A stretch of DNA of 64,000 nt from positions 40,976,750-41,040,749 of the forward strand of contig NC_079509.1 of NCBI RefSeq assembly GCF_030052815.1, in the 5' to 3' direction. The position numbers were made by a program, and so were the translations under genes. A model generated the notes under the pieces. It made no database searches. It was not told the origin of the DNA and saw only the letters and a program-made list of their open reading frames with translations. Shown in pieces: positions 32,069-44,685 of this stretch. The stretch is from Hevea brasiliensis (Eukaryota; Streptophyta; Magnoliopsida; Malpighiales; Euphorbiaceae). The stretch's first letter is position 1. Every line of letters starts with the position of its first letter.

Positions 32069-34404
32069 TGTAACATCCTAAACTTCTGAGCTCTAAACAG
32101 TACCATGTTCAGTCCATGAATAGTATTATTCAAAGCTAGTTTGAAGACTAAAAATGAAGTGAAAATAAATTGAAATAAGCAGTATAAAAATCAAAGTGAC
32201 CGTCGGGTTATGGACTTAAATATCATTATCGAAAAAGATAGACTATAACTCGATGAGGACCATTTTGGTTATTTGATACCCAGAGTTGACTTTTAACCTA
32301 AATGTCTATTAAAATGAGTGACATTAAAATGTTGAAAATGAATTAAAAATATGAAGTGTTTATAGAAATTAATAAATGGATATAAAGGGAATTAAAGGGA
32401 TTGATATAATTAAAATTATATTAATTAATTCTACTTAAAAATTTTAACTAATTATAATTAGACACACCTATATATAAGAGACAAATTCATTTAATTGGAA
32501 AAAAGTCATCTTCATCCTCCTTCTCTCCCCTTTGGTCGAACCAAGTCCCCTTTGTTCTTCCACCATTTTTGACAATTTTAAGCTCCATATTCCCTAGTTT
32601 TCTTCCATATTTTCCCAAAATCCAAACACTAAAACTTGTTATTTGATCTTGGTGGAGTGATTGGAAGCAAAAAGAAGCAAGAAAATTGAAGATTGGGAAA
32701 GCTAGGAATTGGCTCAAGTGAGGTTAGTGCATATATTAGACTACTTACTTCTTCTTTTATTAAAATTAAGTTGAATTATGATGAAATTACACGAAAATTG
32801 ATGGAAATGAGGCATACATGGAAGCATGCGGATTTGGCCAGCTATGGGGGTATGGGGGGTTTTGATAATTTGATGAGATTAAATATGTCCTCTAGTGTAA
32901 ATGGAGGTGTATACATGATGTGGAATATTGGAATTTTCATGAGTTTGTGAATGGTGAAGTTAGGGTTTTGGGAGAATTAGGGTTTTTATTATCATGGAGT
33001 GTAATTGATGTGTTGATGTGGTATAATGCCCCATTGAAGTGTATATTAATGTGAATTGATGTTGGTTGGTGAATTGAGTTATTAGAAGTGATGTGAGACA
33101 TTGATGTTGAATCTGGACAGATTGTATCCAGTGTGTTTGAATGGCTATAAGTAGAGCTACATAGTTCCAATCAGTGTGAGCCTAATTGGAGGTGAAACTT
33201 AAGACATAATGCTAGAAATGTCATGGGAGAAGCTTGCTAAAAAACTGACCACAAGTTGCTGTAAATTAGGCTTGAATCCAGAATTGACATTCTAAACCTG
33301 GGCAGAAATGACTATATGAATAGTGTTTAGTAATTTAAGCATAACTTACTCTAGGAAACTCAAATTGATCTGATTCTTGAACCTATGGAATCCTAAGACA
33401 TAGGAGAACATTTCTCATGAAGATCAGGAAACCTAATTATGACTCTAACTCAACCAAATTGCTAGGCAAATTTAGTCCAGCAAACTTGCCTTGGAATAAA
33501 CCCGAACCTAGAAATCCTGAACTTTAGAGCATCCGACCAGTTGTGGCAAACATGTCATAACTTGAGCTACAAAACTGAAAATGCAGTGATTCTAAAGCCA
33601 AAATGCTCATAACACATAAAACTACAATTTTTATGTTTTGACCAGAACCCAGATCCTAAAGCAACTTAGGGAAATTATTAGGAGAAATCAGGAATTCTCA
33701 ATCTGGAATTCCTGCACTGAAACCATTTTGCCATTTGACCCCAGGACAGTACATAGACCGTAACTTCCACTAGAAAATCTCAATTGGAATGAATCAAAAT
33801 GATCTAAAAACTTAAGAATTAGGGCTACAACTTTGGTTTGAAACCTTACTCAAATTTTTAGTGTAAGACCCTTAAATATTAATTGTAAAACAGACCTAAA
33901 ACCTAAAATCCTGGAGTTACAAGATCTAAGAGTCCAGGTTGGTTAATTAGCCATAACTTACTCTACTGAACTTCAAATTTAATGATTCTTAAACTTGTGA
34001 AACCATGAGACACCGGCGAATAACTCATATGGAGAACACCAAGCCAAATTATAACTGTAACTTGCCTAAATAACTTGACAAACTGAAGTTCCAGAATCTA
34101 CCCTGTTCTAAAACAGCATTAGTCACTAGACTAGTACTCAGTAAAGTGACCATAACTAGAGCTACATAACTTTAAATTGGATGATTCAAAAAGGAAATTA
34201 AAGTTAAGACAATAAGGAACAACTTTTTTGAAGAAAGTGTGGTCAAATTTGATGAGAATCAAGCTATATCCATGCCAAAAGATTTAATCTAAGGTCCAAT
34301 AACTAGAGCTAGAGCTAAATCACTTCAGAATTTAATTTGTGAAGTCTTAAGGAGCAAGGATTATAAGCTGAAATGGCATGAAGAAAATTATAAAGGATTA
34401 AATT
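32069..34404 (+). repeat. Solo LTR type B, left part
   Basis: Starts TGTAACATCC; the matching end GGGGTGTTACA is at 45959. A TATA box (CCTATATATAAG) lies at about 32468-32479. From 33130 to 34330 it is made of degenerate ~200-bp monomers. The Reina-like element interrupts it after about 34404. No target duplication can be shown: the left flank is the minus-strand LTR and the right flank is Ogre integrase. Confidence 0.7.
33130..34330 (+). repeat. Degenerate ~200-bp monomers in LTR B
   Basis: About seven copies begin CATAACTnnnnCTACnnAACT and continue with a TTAAGACA..GGAACA segment (near 33140, 33345, 33555, 33760, 33945, 34150 and 34305). The same monomer is found twice in LTR type A (26195/26400 and 36340/36545). 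Confidence 0.65.
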
Positions 34405-34839
34405 TGGTGAAAATTAAGCTTGGAAGTGACCAGGTGTCATGTGGAGCATTAGGTTACATGGAATAACCTGTGGACATGCATGCACCAGATCCAACCCATA
34501 TACATGTATCAGGTTCCATGAACAGGAAGAGTGAAATATGCTACTGGCACCTTTTTTTGGGGGGTTACATGCACATGTGTACAAAAGTGCAGCTGTCACC
34601 TTTTTGAAAGAATATTCCTTGCTGTTATAACTACCTCTCTTTTGGATTTAAATGCCCTTGTTGCTACTATATTAAGTTTGCTTTTTGTTTGGGACCTTTT
34701 AGTCTTTTGGTAGTTTAATTTTTGTTTGGACTTAAAGCTCCTTGCAGCTATTACTACAGCAGGGATATTTTAGTTTTTAGCTTTGGGACCAAGAGGCTAT
34801 AAATACAAGTGTAATGAGAGAGGTGGAGGATACACTTTG
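34405..34839 (+). repeat. Reina-like 5' LTR, left part
   Basis: 34690-34839 matches 44071-44200 of the 3' LTR. The TATA box CTATAAATA is at 34797-34805. The solo Tekay LTR was inserted at 34840, about 35 bp after the TATA box, close to the expected transcription start. Confidence 0.75.
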
Positions 34840-37800
34840 TGTAACACCCCCGTTTGCATAGCCTGGTAGATTTCACTGTTTCGGTGACCGGTGTCGGTCA
34901 GGAGAATTAAGGGGATTAGAACCACACTTAAGTCAATTAGAGAAGCCATAAACACAAATAATTAGTAATGTTCAATTAGTTAAGTATAAATAAGAAAAAC
35001 AGAACATAAGAGGTTAAACGAGCCGAGAGTCACAGCGATGGGTGACCTTCTCGGGAACGACTGCGAAGTTATTTTAAACTCAAATTTTGAACCGTAAAAT
35101 GTGACGCCACCATCCTTAGGACCATTACGAACACAGTGGAAAAGAGAAAATCACGAAAAAGAACTGTTAAGCCAGTCAAATAATTAGGTCAGGGAGCCAG
35201 AAAAAATATTGAATTATTTACAAATCGGGTTGAACCGGCGAGGGGCAATTTGGTCAATTGACCCCGAGAGCTGACTCCTGACCTAACTGTCAAATAAAAT
35301 CGGAAAAAAGAAAATTTCGGAATCGAGAATTAAATTAAAGAACTAATAGAAAAAAAAAAGAAAGAAAATGAAAAAGTGAAGAGAGGTGACATCATGCATG
35401 ACATCATGCATGATGCCATAAATCCTATAATTTAAAATTTTATTTAAATTGAATTTTTGGTCTTTCATAAGAAAAAAGACAAAAAAAATAATAAAAACAA
35501 ATAAAGTCACCTTCCTCATTATCCTTGTCGCCCCACCTCTCTCTCCATTCTTACTCACCTTGTTCCACCATTGTTAAGAGAAAGAAAGCTTGAATTTCTC
35601 TACTTTCTTCCATAAATTCACAAAGTCCCAACACAAAAAAATTCTCTTTACATGTTGAGAAAGCATTAGAGAGTAAAAAGAAGAAGAAATAATTGAAGAA
35701 AGGAAAGCCTAGAAACCCTCCAAGCAAAGGTTAGTCTTCTAACTTCCAATTATCTAATCAAATGCATGTTTAGTTATTTAAATGAGCTTAGAAACTAAAG
35801 AAATGAAATAAAAACACTTGTGGAGGACTAAATTGAAATTTCGGCCAGCATGATAGGGAGTGTGATTTGCATGGTTTGATGGATTTGAAGGAGTATATGA
35901 ACCTCAATTAGATGAGCGATTATAGTTAAAAGCATTGAATTGGTTAAATGCAACAATTAGTATGAATTAGGGTTTTGGGATTTAGGGTTTATGAACCAAA
36001 AATGTAAGAAATAAGTAAATGGTATCTTGGACCTATTGTGAAGTGAAAAATGGTCATTTGAGACCAAATGAGTTATGTTGGAATGGTTGGAGTGAAAGGT
36101 AAATTCGGAGGGAGTGTGGTCATGCTGCTGGCAGCATGACCAAGTCAGCTTTGAAGGACCAAAAATGAAATTTTACAAGTCCAATTGATATGGGACGAAT
36201 TGGGGATGAAAATAGACATAAAATGACACAATTTTCATTTAGGAACCATGCCCAAAAAGTGACCAAAACCTAGTGAACAAATTGACCAAACTTGGAAAAT
36301 CTCAGTCTACCCTGTACAAACTGACTTTGTTCATTTGGCCATAACATGAGCTAGGCAGGTCTAAATGACCTGAAATTTTACCAGTGGACAGTTGAGATAT
36401 ATACCTAAAACTTTCATGAAGAACATAAACCCAAATTATGCCATTAACCAAGTCATTTGGCCACCCCAAGTTGGTGACCTAAAACTGCTGTAACCAAAAT
36501 TGCCCGTAAAACTGGTTAAGTCCAATCCGGCAGCCATGGTTCAAATGGCTATAACTTGAGCTACAAAACTCCAATTGGAGTGATTAAAAAAGGAAAATAA
36601 ACTTAAGACAATAGGGAACATTTTCTATGAAGAAAGTTTTGCCAAATTCTAATAGTAAAATGACCAATGGAACAGTGCAACCTTAGACACCAAAACTGAA
36701 AATTTATCAAATTTGCCTAAAAGACTTAGAATTTGAATAAACAACCAAAACTAACAAATTTAGTGACCAAAATGTGGTATGTGGGTGAAGTTGGAATTCC
36801 CATACCTATTAAGCCTTAGAAAGTCAATAAATTGACTTGAATAGTGCAGTGAATAGTAACCCCGAAACACAAAAATTAAAGAACGTTAAGTTTAGCACGT
36901 TAGAGCTAGGTAAAAGTGAAGTTAAATTTATTTTTAGATTTATGTTAAGTTATAGTGCTAAAACACGGTAAAATTGTGTGTTTCAGTTGAAAAGAATACC
37001 GGGAAAGAACCCGAGGAACTGAGTCAAGTCCAAGAGGCGACTCGCTTGAGGTTTGTGTACAACATCACTATGCTTTAAAATTCATTGATAAAGTGAATGA
37101 AATATGTATTTTACTTTTGCTTTGAATTGTTGAAAGTTTATTTGTGACATTATTTATGATGTTTTGATTTAAATTGTGAAAGTTATTGTGTATATTTGAA
37201 ATAACAATGTTTAGCAAATTGTTAAGATAAGTTTTGAAACCACAGTGTCATGACCATATATTTGAACACCTCACTAGCATGACTAGTGGGGGTAATTAGT
37301 TTCGAATTTTGATTCCTTCTCTGGAGAAGTGTTAAGGTGTGCCAGTAGAAGAGGATTTGAATGGATATCCATATATTTGAGCTAGCTAGCCTTGTGATGT
37401 GACTTCTCCTTAGCCTCTGGCTATTGAGATTATATTTGTTTCGAATGGCATGATCTAACTGTGGGTTTTATGAAATGTGTTTGATACTTCGAAATGAAAT
37501 TGTTTGGAATAAAATCTCATAATTCATGTTTTGTGTTTAACTCGTATGCTCAGTTCAATTTTTGAATAAATATGATTTAAATTCTGCATAAAAATTCTTT
37601 TAGTATGTTGTGCACCACTGAGTCCTAGTACTCAGTGATAGCTTCTATTGCTGTCGCAGATACAGAGACTAGAGGAGCAGCAGATTGAGCTGCTGAGGTG
37701 TGAGGAGCTATCAGCTTAAAGTCTTCGGGTATAATTTATACCCTAACTGTAAATATTTCTTTTGATGTATATATTGCACATAAATGTATGGACATGTAAA

Positions 37801-38372
37801 AATGGGTCTTCAGCAGTTTGTATAAAATTTGTATAAAGTTGTAATATATATTGTAGTTTGAAATTCTCTTAATGTAAATTTTATAATGATGTATATAAAT
37901 TGTTTTGTTTCTAATGAAATATGAATGAAACTATTTTATTTAATTTGAATGAAATGTATTGCTAGTATTTTGAGGATTATTGAATTTTGAACTTGAGAAA
38001 TTGGTTGAAATGATTGTGGAGTTGTTAAAATGGATTGAGTTTGATTGTGAAATTGAAGTAGTTGATAAAAATTTTTGGAAGTGCTTTATACAGGTATTTG
38101 AAGAACTGGTTTATTAAAATACAGACAGAACTCTGTCAAAATTTTTATAAAATTTGTGAAAAAATAAAATGGACTAAAAATATTAATTAGATTTACTTTT
38201 AATCATATGTTTTAAATACCTATTAGAAAATGCTCACCACTTAACAAAAGTAAGAAAATTGTTTTAAAATCCCTTGTAGGGTACTTAATGAGTTATCGGT
38301 AGGTGAAGTGCGGTAGTTCATTAGATATTCTACGGTATCATGTTATGCCTTACAGAGGAGTAAGGTGTGACA
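34840..38372 (+). mobile_element. Solo Tekay LTR (type A), complete
   Basis: TGTAACACCC to AAGGTGTGACA, 3533 bp, with the target duplication CTTTG at 34835-34839 and 38373-38377. The unoccupied site is seen in the partner LTR at about 44200. It is the same family as Tekay-2's LTRs and serves here as the reference for the uninterrupted LTR. It contains the ATGACATCATGC repeat (35388-35417) and the 14-bp palindrome at 36568-36581. No coding potential seen. Confidence 0.96.
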
Positions 38373-38377
38373 CTTTG

Positions 38378-38860
38378 AATATTAATGAAAGATTGTTTTT
38401 GCTCCATTAGTGAGTAAATTGGCTGTTGTCTTTGTTCTTGTAAAGCTCATTAACTTGTTGAGATTTCTATCTTACAAGGTTTAATGTGCATAATATTCTT
38501 AATTTTTCATTCTCCATATGAATTAGGTCAAGAATTTCATTTTTGATATTTTCTTTGAATTACACAACAATCTGATTGTGCTGGTTTAAAGAATCCAATT
38601 CGTATAGGTTGAATTTGGTGTTTTCCATTTTGATTTCATTGTTTATTAAATGTGGGTTTCAAGTTGCTCATTACTTGAGGTTTACGTCCAAACAGCTCAA
38701 GAATTTCAATTCCATCTTATAATATTCTTTAAATTACACATCACTTTTGTGCTGGTTCAAAGAATCAAGTTCATACATCTTGATTTGGTGCTTTTCATAT
38801 TGTTCCTTTAATTCTTGAATGTAGATTTTCAAGTTACCAGTTATCTGAAGGTTCACGTCA
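38378..38860 (+). repeat. Reina-like 5' LTR, right part
   Basis: Matches 44201-44685, ending GTTCACGTCA against GTTCACATCA. The CTTTG target duplication precedes it. No gene. Confidence 0.8.
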
Positions 38861-39380
38861 GTTTTGGTATCAAAGCCAAGGACATCCAAACAAGGTATTT
38901 TCTGTGTTTGCTTCTTCTTCTTCACTACTTTGTGTTTATTTCTTTTTCCCTAATTTCTATTTGGCTTTAGTTACATAAACCCAATCAATTCTACTTTATT
39001 CTGTTTAAGGTTCATCTTATGTCTGGTTCTTTCTTGCTAGACCTTATTTAGCTTCTTATTGTGTTTCTATTATTCACATTTTGTTCATTGTATGCTTGAC
39101 TGAAATTGGCTCCTGGGGTAAATTTAGTATGATCTGTTTGTTTAAAAATTTGTTTTGATGAGTTTGTCTTAGGGTTTTAGGTTAATCAAGCTAAAGCCAT
39201 TATTCTAACTATCTATTTTGCTTCCTTCATTTTAATATCAAGCATGAGAGTTGTTTGGGTCCTTGCGTTAGACTTACCCATTTGGCCTGAAACTCTACCA
39301 GTATTATTTGGGTATGTTTAAGACGTTGGGTGTTAATTTTGGGGGTTGTTTGATATTGTTTGCCTGCTGAACTAAAATTT
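38861..39380 (+). other. Reina-like leader with primer binding site
   Basis: TGGTATCAAAGCC at 38865-38877 is a one-mismatch tRNA-Met primer site right after the LTR. The following 500 bp is a T-rich untranslated leader with no long ORF. The N-terminal part of gag that should follow is missing, probably lost with the left end of the Ogre LTR. Confidence 0.65.
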
Positions 39381-41539
39381 TGTGATAGACCCGATCAAAT
39401 TAAGTTCACATAGCAAATAGACCCAGAAAAGGCCTATGTCAAAGCCTAGTCTCGTGGCTGAGTCAAAAGATGTGTTTGACCAGGAGATCGGCTGTTGACA
39501 TCGGATAGATGTACAGCTTAGAGGGGGGGGGGGGACTATGACTCTCATGAGAATGAGAGAAGTCGTCATCAAAATTACCGCTCGAAACCGAGCTGCTGTC
39601 GGAACACCCAGTGTGGTGAGGAGCCAGATGAACGCCAAGGCGCAGTCACCAGTGTTAAGGGGGATATTAGCAGTCTTCTCGCCCGAAATCAGTTCGCCAT
39701 TTGTATCGGTCGAACGATTCGAGATCAATGAGGTCGAGGTCCTCGATCCAGTTTGGTAAATTAGTCCGGTTCTCTTATGGTCATCAAATGAAGTTATCAT
39801 AATTTCCCGTTCACCAGGATCGTAAATTTTCAGGCAAGGAACAAAGAGGGCGACCAAAAAAAGATCAAAAGCGGTTATCATGTCCGGAATTACTGCCGGA
39901 GCAGTTAGAATAGGAAAATGAGGAGAAAAGGGGAGAAAATCAAATGCAGAAGGCTTCCCGGTTGAAGGTATATATATAGGAGAAATCCGAGCATTTATTG
40001 TGAGCAGAAAACGAAGCGAATGCCTCGAAAATTGAAGGAATAAATGCTTTGACTGAACCGGACCGGATGACGGAGGAGATCGGAGTAGGGGAAATCGGAA
40101 AAGCATCATGTTGGAAAGACCGGAAAAGAGGAGAGATCGGAAAACAAAGAGAATAAGACGCCTACCGCTGTCGTCATAATCAGAGCCGAGGTAGTTAAAG
40201 CGTCGCAAATGAAATCTCAACCGCACGCCCCAGAATCGCCCGCATTACTGACATGTGCCAGGATATGTCATGACAGTGCCGTGCATCCTAATCTCCACCG
40301 TTGATCCAACTTGTAAGGACGAGCCCGGAGCCCTTGGATCAAAGAAGAAGACGACAAGACCAGCGCCTTTCACTCCTAGCCCTCGGATCGCCCTTGACAA
40401 GAAAATTCTGGACCGTCAGATTAGAAGAGAGAAAGGACAAATATTTTGAAAGGGATCCCAACCATTCGTTCTGATTCTCTTTAATTCCTGAGCCTCAGAT
40501 CATGTCCTTTAAAATCTTGACCCTCCATTTCCCTCAAAACAAATCCTGACCTTTCATGGAGAGCACCAGGTTCCTATAAATACCTGCATGAAAACTGTTC
40601 AAGGGACGAAAAAAGAAAAGAAATAGTGAATATAGCGAAAGGACTCTAAAACTTAATTTAGCTCGTCACTCTGTTATTTTTGAGCTTTCATAAGAAAAAC
40701 TTTTGAAACCAGTTTTCTAAAGTATTTTCTTATAAAGGGATTTTGAATACTGGAACTCTCCATTTTCAGTTCGTTCATTATTCTGTGACACTCTTACTTT
40801 ATGTCTTTATTTCCACTCCCGTTGTTCAAGCTCAAATTCATTCAAACTCGGTTATTTTAACCTGACTGCATTTCGGCAAAGTGTCCTTCATTTCAAAGTG
40901 AACCTTAGTCCCCCGGTTATCAACCTGCGATTCTATCACTTTTTGTGATTCCGTAGTTAGTTTAGTAGATTTGGCTCTCTACAGGTGAGTGTTTATATCG
41001 CTGCTCTATCAAGTGCTCATTTTATTTCCTTTATTTCTGTGTTTATAATTTTCACCAAGTTTATATTGTGTTAAAAAACGCGAAGAAGGTCATTCTCATG
41101 TTTACTTCTTTGTTAATCAGTCCATCTTTTTGTTAATCTTTGTTACTTCTAAATACAGGAGTGCTGGTCCCGAGTAGCATAGAAGTAGTTAAATAAAATG
41201 TAGGTAACTGTGTCTTAAGCGTTTCTTTAAAATAATAGAAGGTCTGAACAATAAGTCAGGAAAATAGTAAAGTACTAGACTAACACAGAAAACGATCGGG
41301 TAAGACGCCATAAGGCGGAATAAAAACCAAATCTCAGATAAATAAATAGAACAGATCGGGTATCAAAAGGTACTGGCTAGGCGACCACATAGGGGGTCGG
41401 TAAAATTCAGTTTGGTATCCCCTGTCCAGTCACGAGGTACCAAGGAGTTCAAGGAAGCCTTATTCCGATCTCTGGCATCTTCGAATGCAATAACCCTTAG
41501 TTTTAGGCTCTTGTGAAGTATAGCTGTAATCAATTTCGA

Positions 41540-41915
41540 GAGGTCGGAAAAGTCCTTATCCGACTCCTAAGATTCAAAAGAGATCGGAGGAGAGTTCTTA
41601 TCCTATTCTCAAGCCTAAAATTTAAATAAATATTTAATAGAGATCGGAGGAGAGTTTTTATCCGATTCTCACCTAAGAATTTTAATAAATATTTAATAGA
41701 GATCGGAAGAGAGTTCTTATCCGATTCTCAAGCCTAAAATTTTAATGAATGTTTAATAGAGATCGGAGGAGAGTTCTTATCCGGTTCTCAATCCAAAACT
41801 TTAATAAGTACTTAAAAGAGATCGGAGGAGAGTTCTTATCCGATCTCCAATCGAAATTTTAATTTAAAAGAGATCGGAGGAGAGTTCTTATCTAATTCTC
41901 AAATCGAATTCTAAC
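41540..41915 (+). repeat. Hairpin repeat array in LTR3
   Basis: Seven units. The first has GTCGGA/TCCGAC with loop AAAGTCCTTA; the others have ATCGGA/TCCGAT with loop GGAGAGTTCTTA. The A-T to G-C swap inside one array is a compensatory change. Confidence 0.75.
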
Positions 41916-42131
41916 AAATATGCAAAATGACCCCTTAAACAAAACTGATATGCAACAATAACTCACTGAGGGTCGACCCATTTATTTATGTATCTGGGTA
42001 ACCCGAATTGGTGAAAAATCAAATATTCCCTTTTACCAAGAGGATTAACATCTCCGTTCGAACCTCCTAACTATTAATTCTAGTTTTTAAAGAGCTTGAA
42101 GTAAAATCTGCTTACCCTCATTGAGGGACGA

Positions 42132-42289
42132 GGTGGGGTGCCTAACACCTTCCCCACCCGTTTACGGACCCCGAACCTAGAATCTCTGTTTTTGGAGTGG
42201 TTTCATTTTAATTTATTTTCGCAAATAGTTTTCTTTAATTTCCCTCAAAATTAAAGTGGCGACTCCTCACTCTTTCCCACTTCGGTGAG
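42132..42289 (+). other. Two U5 hairpins in LTR3
   Basis: Hairpin A pairs 42132-42138 with 42152-42158. Hairpin B pairs 42266-42270 with 42285-42289. Sequences are as in LTR1 and LTR2. Confidence 0.6.
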
Positions 42290-42324
42290 GGTTCGTTCAG
42301 GCGACCGCAAAACCCCTTGCGACA

Positions 42325-43067
42325 ATTACTATATAGAGCTACATCAGAGGTTACAAAGATTGACTTAAGGTTCTAAAAGGGTTGAAGATTATCATAAAGA
42401 AATGGAAATTACTATGATTAGAGCAAATGTGGAGGAGGATAGAGAAGCCACCATGGCTAGATTCTTGAATGGGCTAAATAAGGAGATTGCTCATATTGTT
42501 GAGTTACATCACTATGTTGAGTTGGAGGATACTGTCCACATGGCTATAAAGGTAGAAAGGCAACTTCAAAGCAAGTCAAAATTTGGAGAAAATGCAGGTA
42601 TTTCTTCATCTTGGAAGTCTAACTGGAAGAAGGAGGATAGGGAAAAGGCCGTTAGCAAATATAAGAAAAATGGGGAAAAGGAAAAGAAAGTGGAGAAGAA
42701 ATTTGTAGAAAATAAAGGAAAGGAGATTGTTGCTACTACTCGAAATAGAGATGTGAAGTGTTTTAGGTGTTTGGGTAGTGGACACATAGCTTCTCAATGC
42801 CCTAACAAGAGAGTCATGGTCATGAATGAAAATGGTGAGATAGAAACAGAGGAGGAAATTGTGAGTGATTCCTCGTCTTCAAGGGAGGAGGATGCAGAGG
42901 TAGAATATGTTGTTGAGGGAAGTGCTCTAGTGATTATGAGAGCATTAAATACTCGAGTAAAGAAGGATGTTGGTGATGAATTGCAAAGAGAAATAATTTT
43001 CCATACATTATCCAAGACAAATCTTATAGTGTCATCATTGATGGGGAAGTTGTGCCAATGTTGCTAG
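42325..43067 (+). pseudogene. gag: Reina-like gag, N-terminus missing
   Basis: Coding similarity resumes right after the Ogre LTR with an in-frame TAA at 42366-42368. The capsid C-terminal part (VEEDREATMARFLNGLNKEI, then VELEDTVHMAIKVERQL) is followed by a Lys-rich stretch and a CCHC zinc knuckle, CFRCLGSGHIASQCP (about 42760-42802), and an acidic EEE/SSSSREED linker. Motifs fit plant chromoviruses of the Reina/CRM type. The first ~150 codons of gag are absent. Not functional. Confidence 0.8.
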
Positions 43068-44070
43068 TACTATTTTGGTGCAGAGATTAGGGTTGATGAC
43101 TTTGAAACACCTTAGACCCTATAAATTGCAGTGGTTGAATAAATGTCGTGAGGTGAAAGTAACAAAACAAGTGCTAGTTTCCTTTGCAATAGGAAAGTAT
43201 CAAGATGACGTTATGTGTGACATGGTTCCAGTGCAAGCTGGCCATTTGTTACTTGGCTGACCATAGCAATTTGATAGAAAGGTGATTCACGATGGGTATA
43301 AAAATAAGTACTCTTTTGAAATGAATGGAAGGAAAATCATTTTGGCACTTATGACACCAAAACAGATTTATGAAGACCAAACAAAGCTTAAGCAAGCAAT
43401 GGATGGGTAAAATCAAGAGTGGCCAAAAAGATAGCAGAGAAGAAAAGGAGTGAAAAGAAATTGAGTGAAAATATTGTGAGTGAGCAAGACAAGGGTGGTT
43501 GTGAGGAAAGAAAAGAGAGTAAAGAAAACATTCCAAGAGTGTTTGAGAAAGGTGAATCTTCAGCGTAAAAGGAGAGCTGTGCAAAAAGAGGGGAGAGAAA
43601 ATTAAGCTTGTATGTTAAAGGAAAAGATGTGAGGAATGCCAATTTGCTAACAAGCAAATATTATTAATTGTGTTTAAGGACTTTTGTTTATCCACATCTG
43701 ACCTTAACCCCAATTTGCTTAGTGTTGTTGTCTCCCTTTTGCAAGAATATGAGGATGTGCTACCAGAGGAGATGCTGCCTGGACTACCACCTATTCGAGG
43801 GATTGAGCACCAGATTGATTTTGTACCTAGAGCAGTTATTCTTAACCGTCCAGCCTATAGAACTAACACTGAAAAAACCAAAGAATTACAAAGGCAAGTA
43901 GAGGAATTGATGGCTAAGGGTTATGTGAGAGAAAGTATGAGCCCTTGTGCTATGCCCATCCTTTTGGTACCAAAGAAAGACGACACATGGTGCATGTGTG
44001 TGGATTGTAGGGCGATTAACAAAATCACTGTAAAATATTACCACCCTATACCTAGATTGGATGATATGTT
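43068..44070 (+). pseudogene. pol: Reina-like protease region and RT start, cut short
   Basis: After a frame change the protease/linker is recognisable (PYKLQWLN, TKQVLVSFAIGKYQDDV, HLLLG then FDRKVIHDGYKNKYSF). TGA at 43258 and TAG at 43264 interrupt it; 43380-43660 is Lys/Glu-rich and broken. From 43670 the RT N-terminus is open: EDVLPEEMLPGLPPIRGIEH, then PILLVPKKD and CVDCRAIN, ending PIPRLDDML. At about 44070 the RT stops abruptly and LTR sequence begins, so the rest of RT, RNase H, integrase and the start of the 3' LTR have been deleted. Confidence 0.8.
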
Positions 44071-44685
44071 AGTAGTTTAATTTTTGTTTGAACTTAAAGC
44101 TCCTTACAACTGTTACTAAATTAGGGATATTTTAGTCTTTAGCTTTGGGACCAAGAGGCTATAAATACAAGTGTAATGAGAGAGGTAGAGGACACACTTT
44201 AAATATTAATGAAAGATTGTTTCTGCTCCATTAGTGAGTAAATTGGTTATTACCTTTGTTCTTGTGAAGCTCATTAACTTGCTAAGATTTCTATCTTTCA
44301 AGGTTTAATGTGCATAATACTCTTAGTTTATTCATTCTCCATATGAATTAGGTTAAGAATTTCATTTCTGATATTTTCTTTGAATTACACAATAATCTGA
44401 TTGTGCTGGTTCAACGAATCCAATTCGTATAGCTTGAATTTGGTGTCTTCCATTTTGAGTTCATTGTTTATTGAATGTGGGTTTTAAGTTGCTTATTACT
44501 TAAGGTTCACATCCAAATAGCTCAAGAATTTCAATTCCATCTGATAATATTCTTTGAATTACACATCACTTTTGTGCTGGTTCAAAGAATCAAGTTTATA
44601 CATCTTGATTTGGTACTTCCCATATTGTTCCTTTAATTCTTGAATGTGAATTTTCAAGTTACTAGTTATCTAAAGGTTCACATCA
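44071..44685 (+). repeat. Reina-like 3' LTR, 5' part deleted
   Basis: Matches 34690-34839 and 38378-38860 of the 5' LTR. The TATA box CTATAAATA is at 44159-44167. It shows the unoccupied CTTT site where the partner carries the solo Tekay LTR. Confidence 0.85.

Larger units (their letters stand above)
39381..42324 (+). mobile_element. LTR3: Ogre LTR, left-truncated, inserted in Reina-like gag
   Basis: From about 39437 it is collinear with 22944-25699 of LTR2 and ends TTGCGACA at 42324. The left boundary is uncertain. The first ~3 kb of the LTR, including the antisense gene, is absent, and no target duplication is seen, so a deletion probably removed the left LTR end together with the host gag start. 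The sense TATA box CTATAAATA is at 40574-40582. An 11-base G run lies at 39523-39533. Confidence 0.85.
34405..44685 (+). mobile_element. Reina-like chromovirus remnant hosting two other LTRs
   Basis: 5' LTR (34405-34839 plus 38378-38860), primer site, leader, gag, protease region, start of RT, then a truncated 3' LTR (44071-44685). AAATT occurs before 34405 and after 44685 and may be the target duplication, but in AT-rich DNA that is weak, so the 5' boundary could also be near 34434. Gag motifs fit the Reina/CRM-type chromoviruses. Confidence 0.7.

Noticed and set aside
39372..40226. 284-codon minus-strand ORF in LTR3 as a gene
   Set aside because: Only its central part is shared with other LTRs, the ends differ, and it resembles no protein I know. 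Kept only as the weaker small-ORF finding.
39376..42329. AATTT / AATTA as target duplication of LTR3
   Set aside because: Imperfect, in AT-rich DNA, and the left LTR end is missing, so it cannot be trusted.
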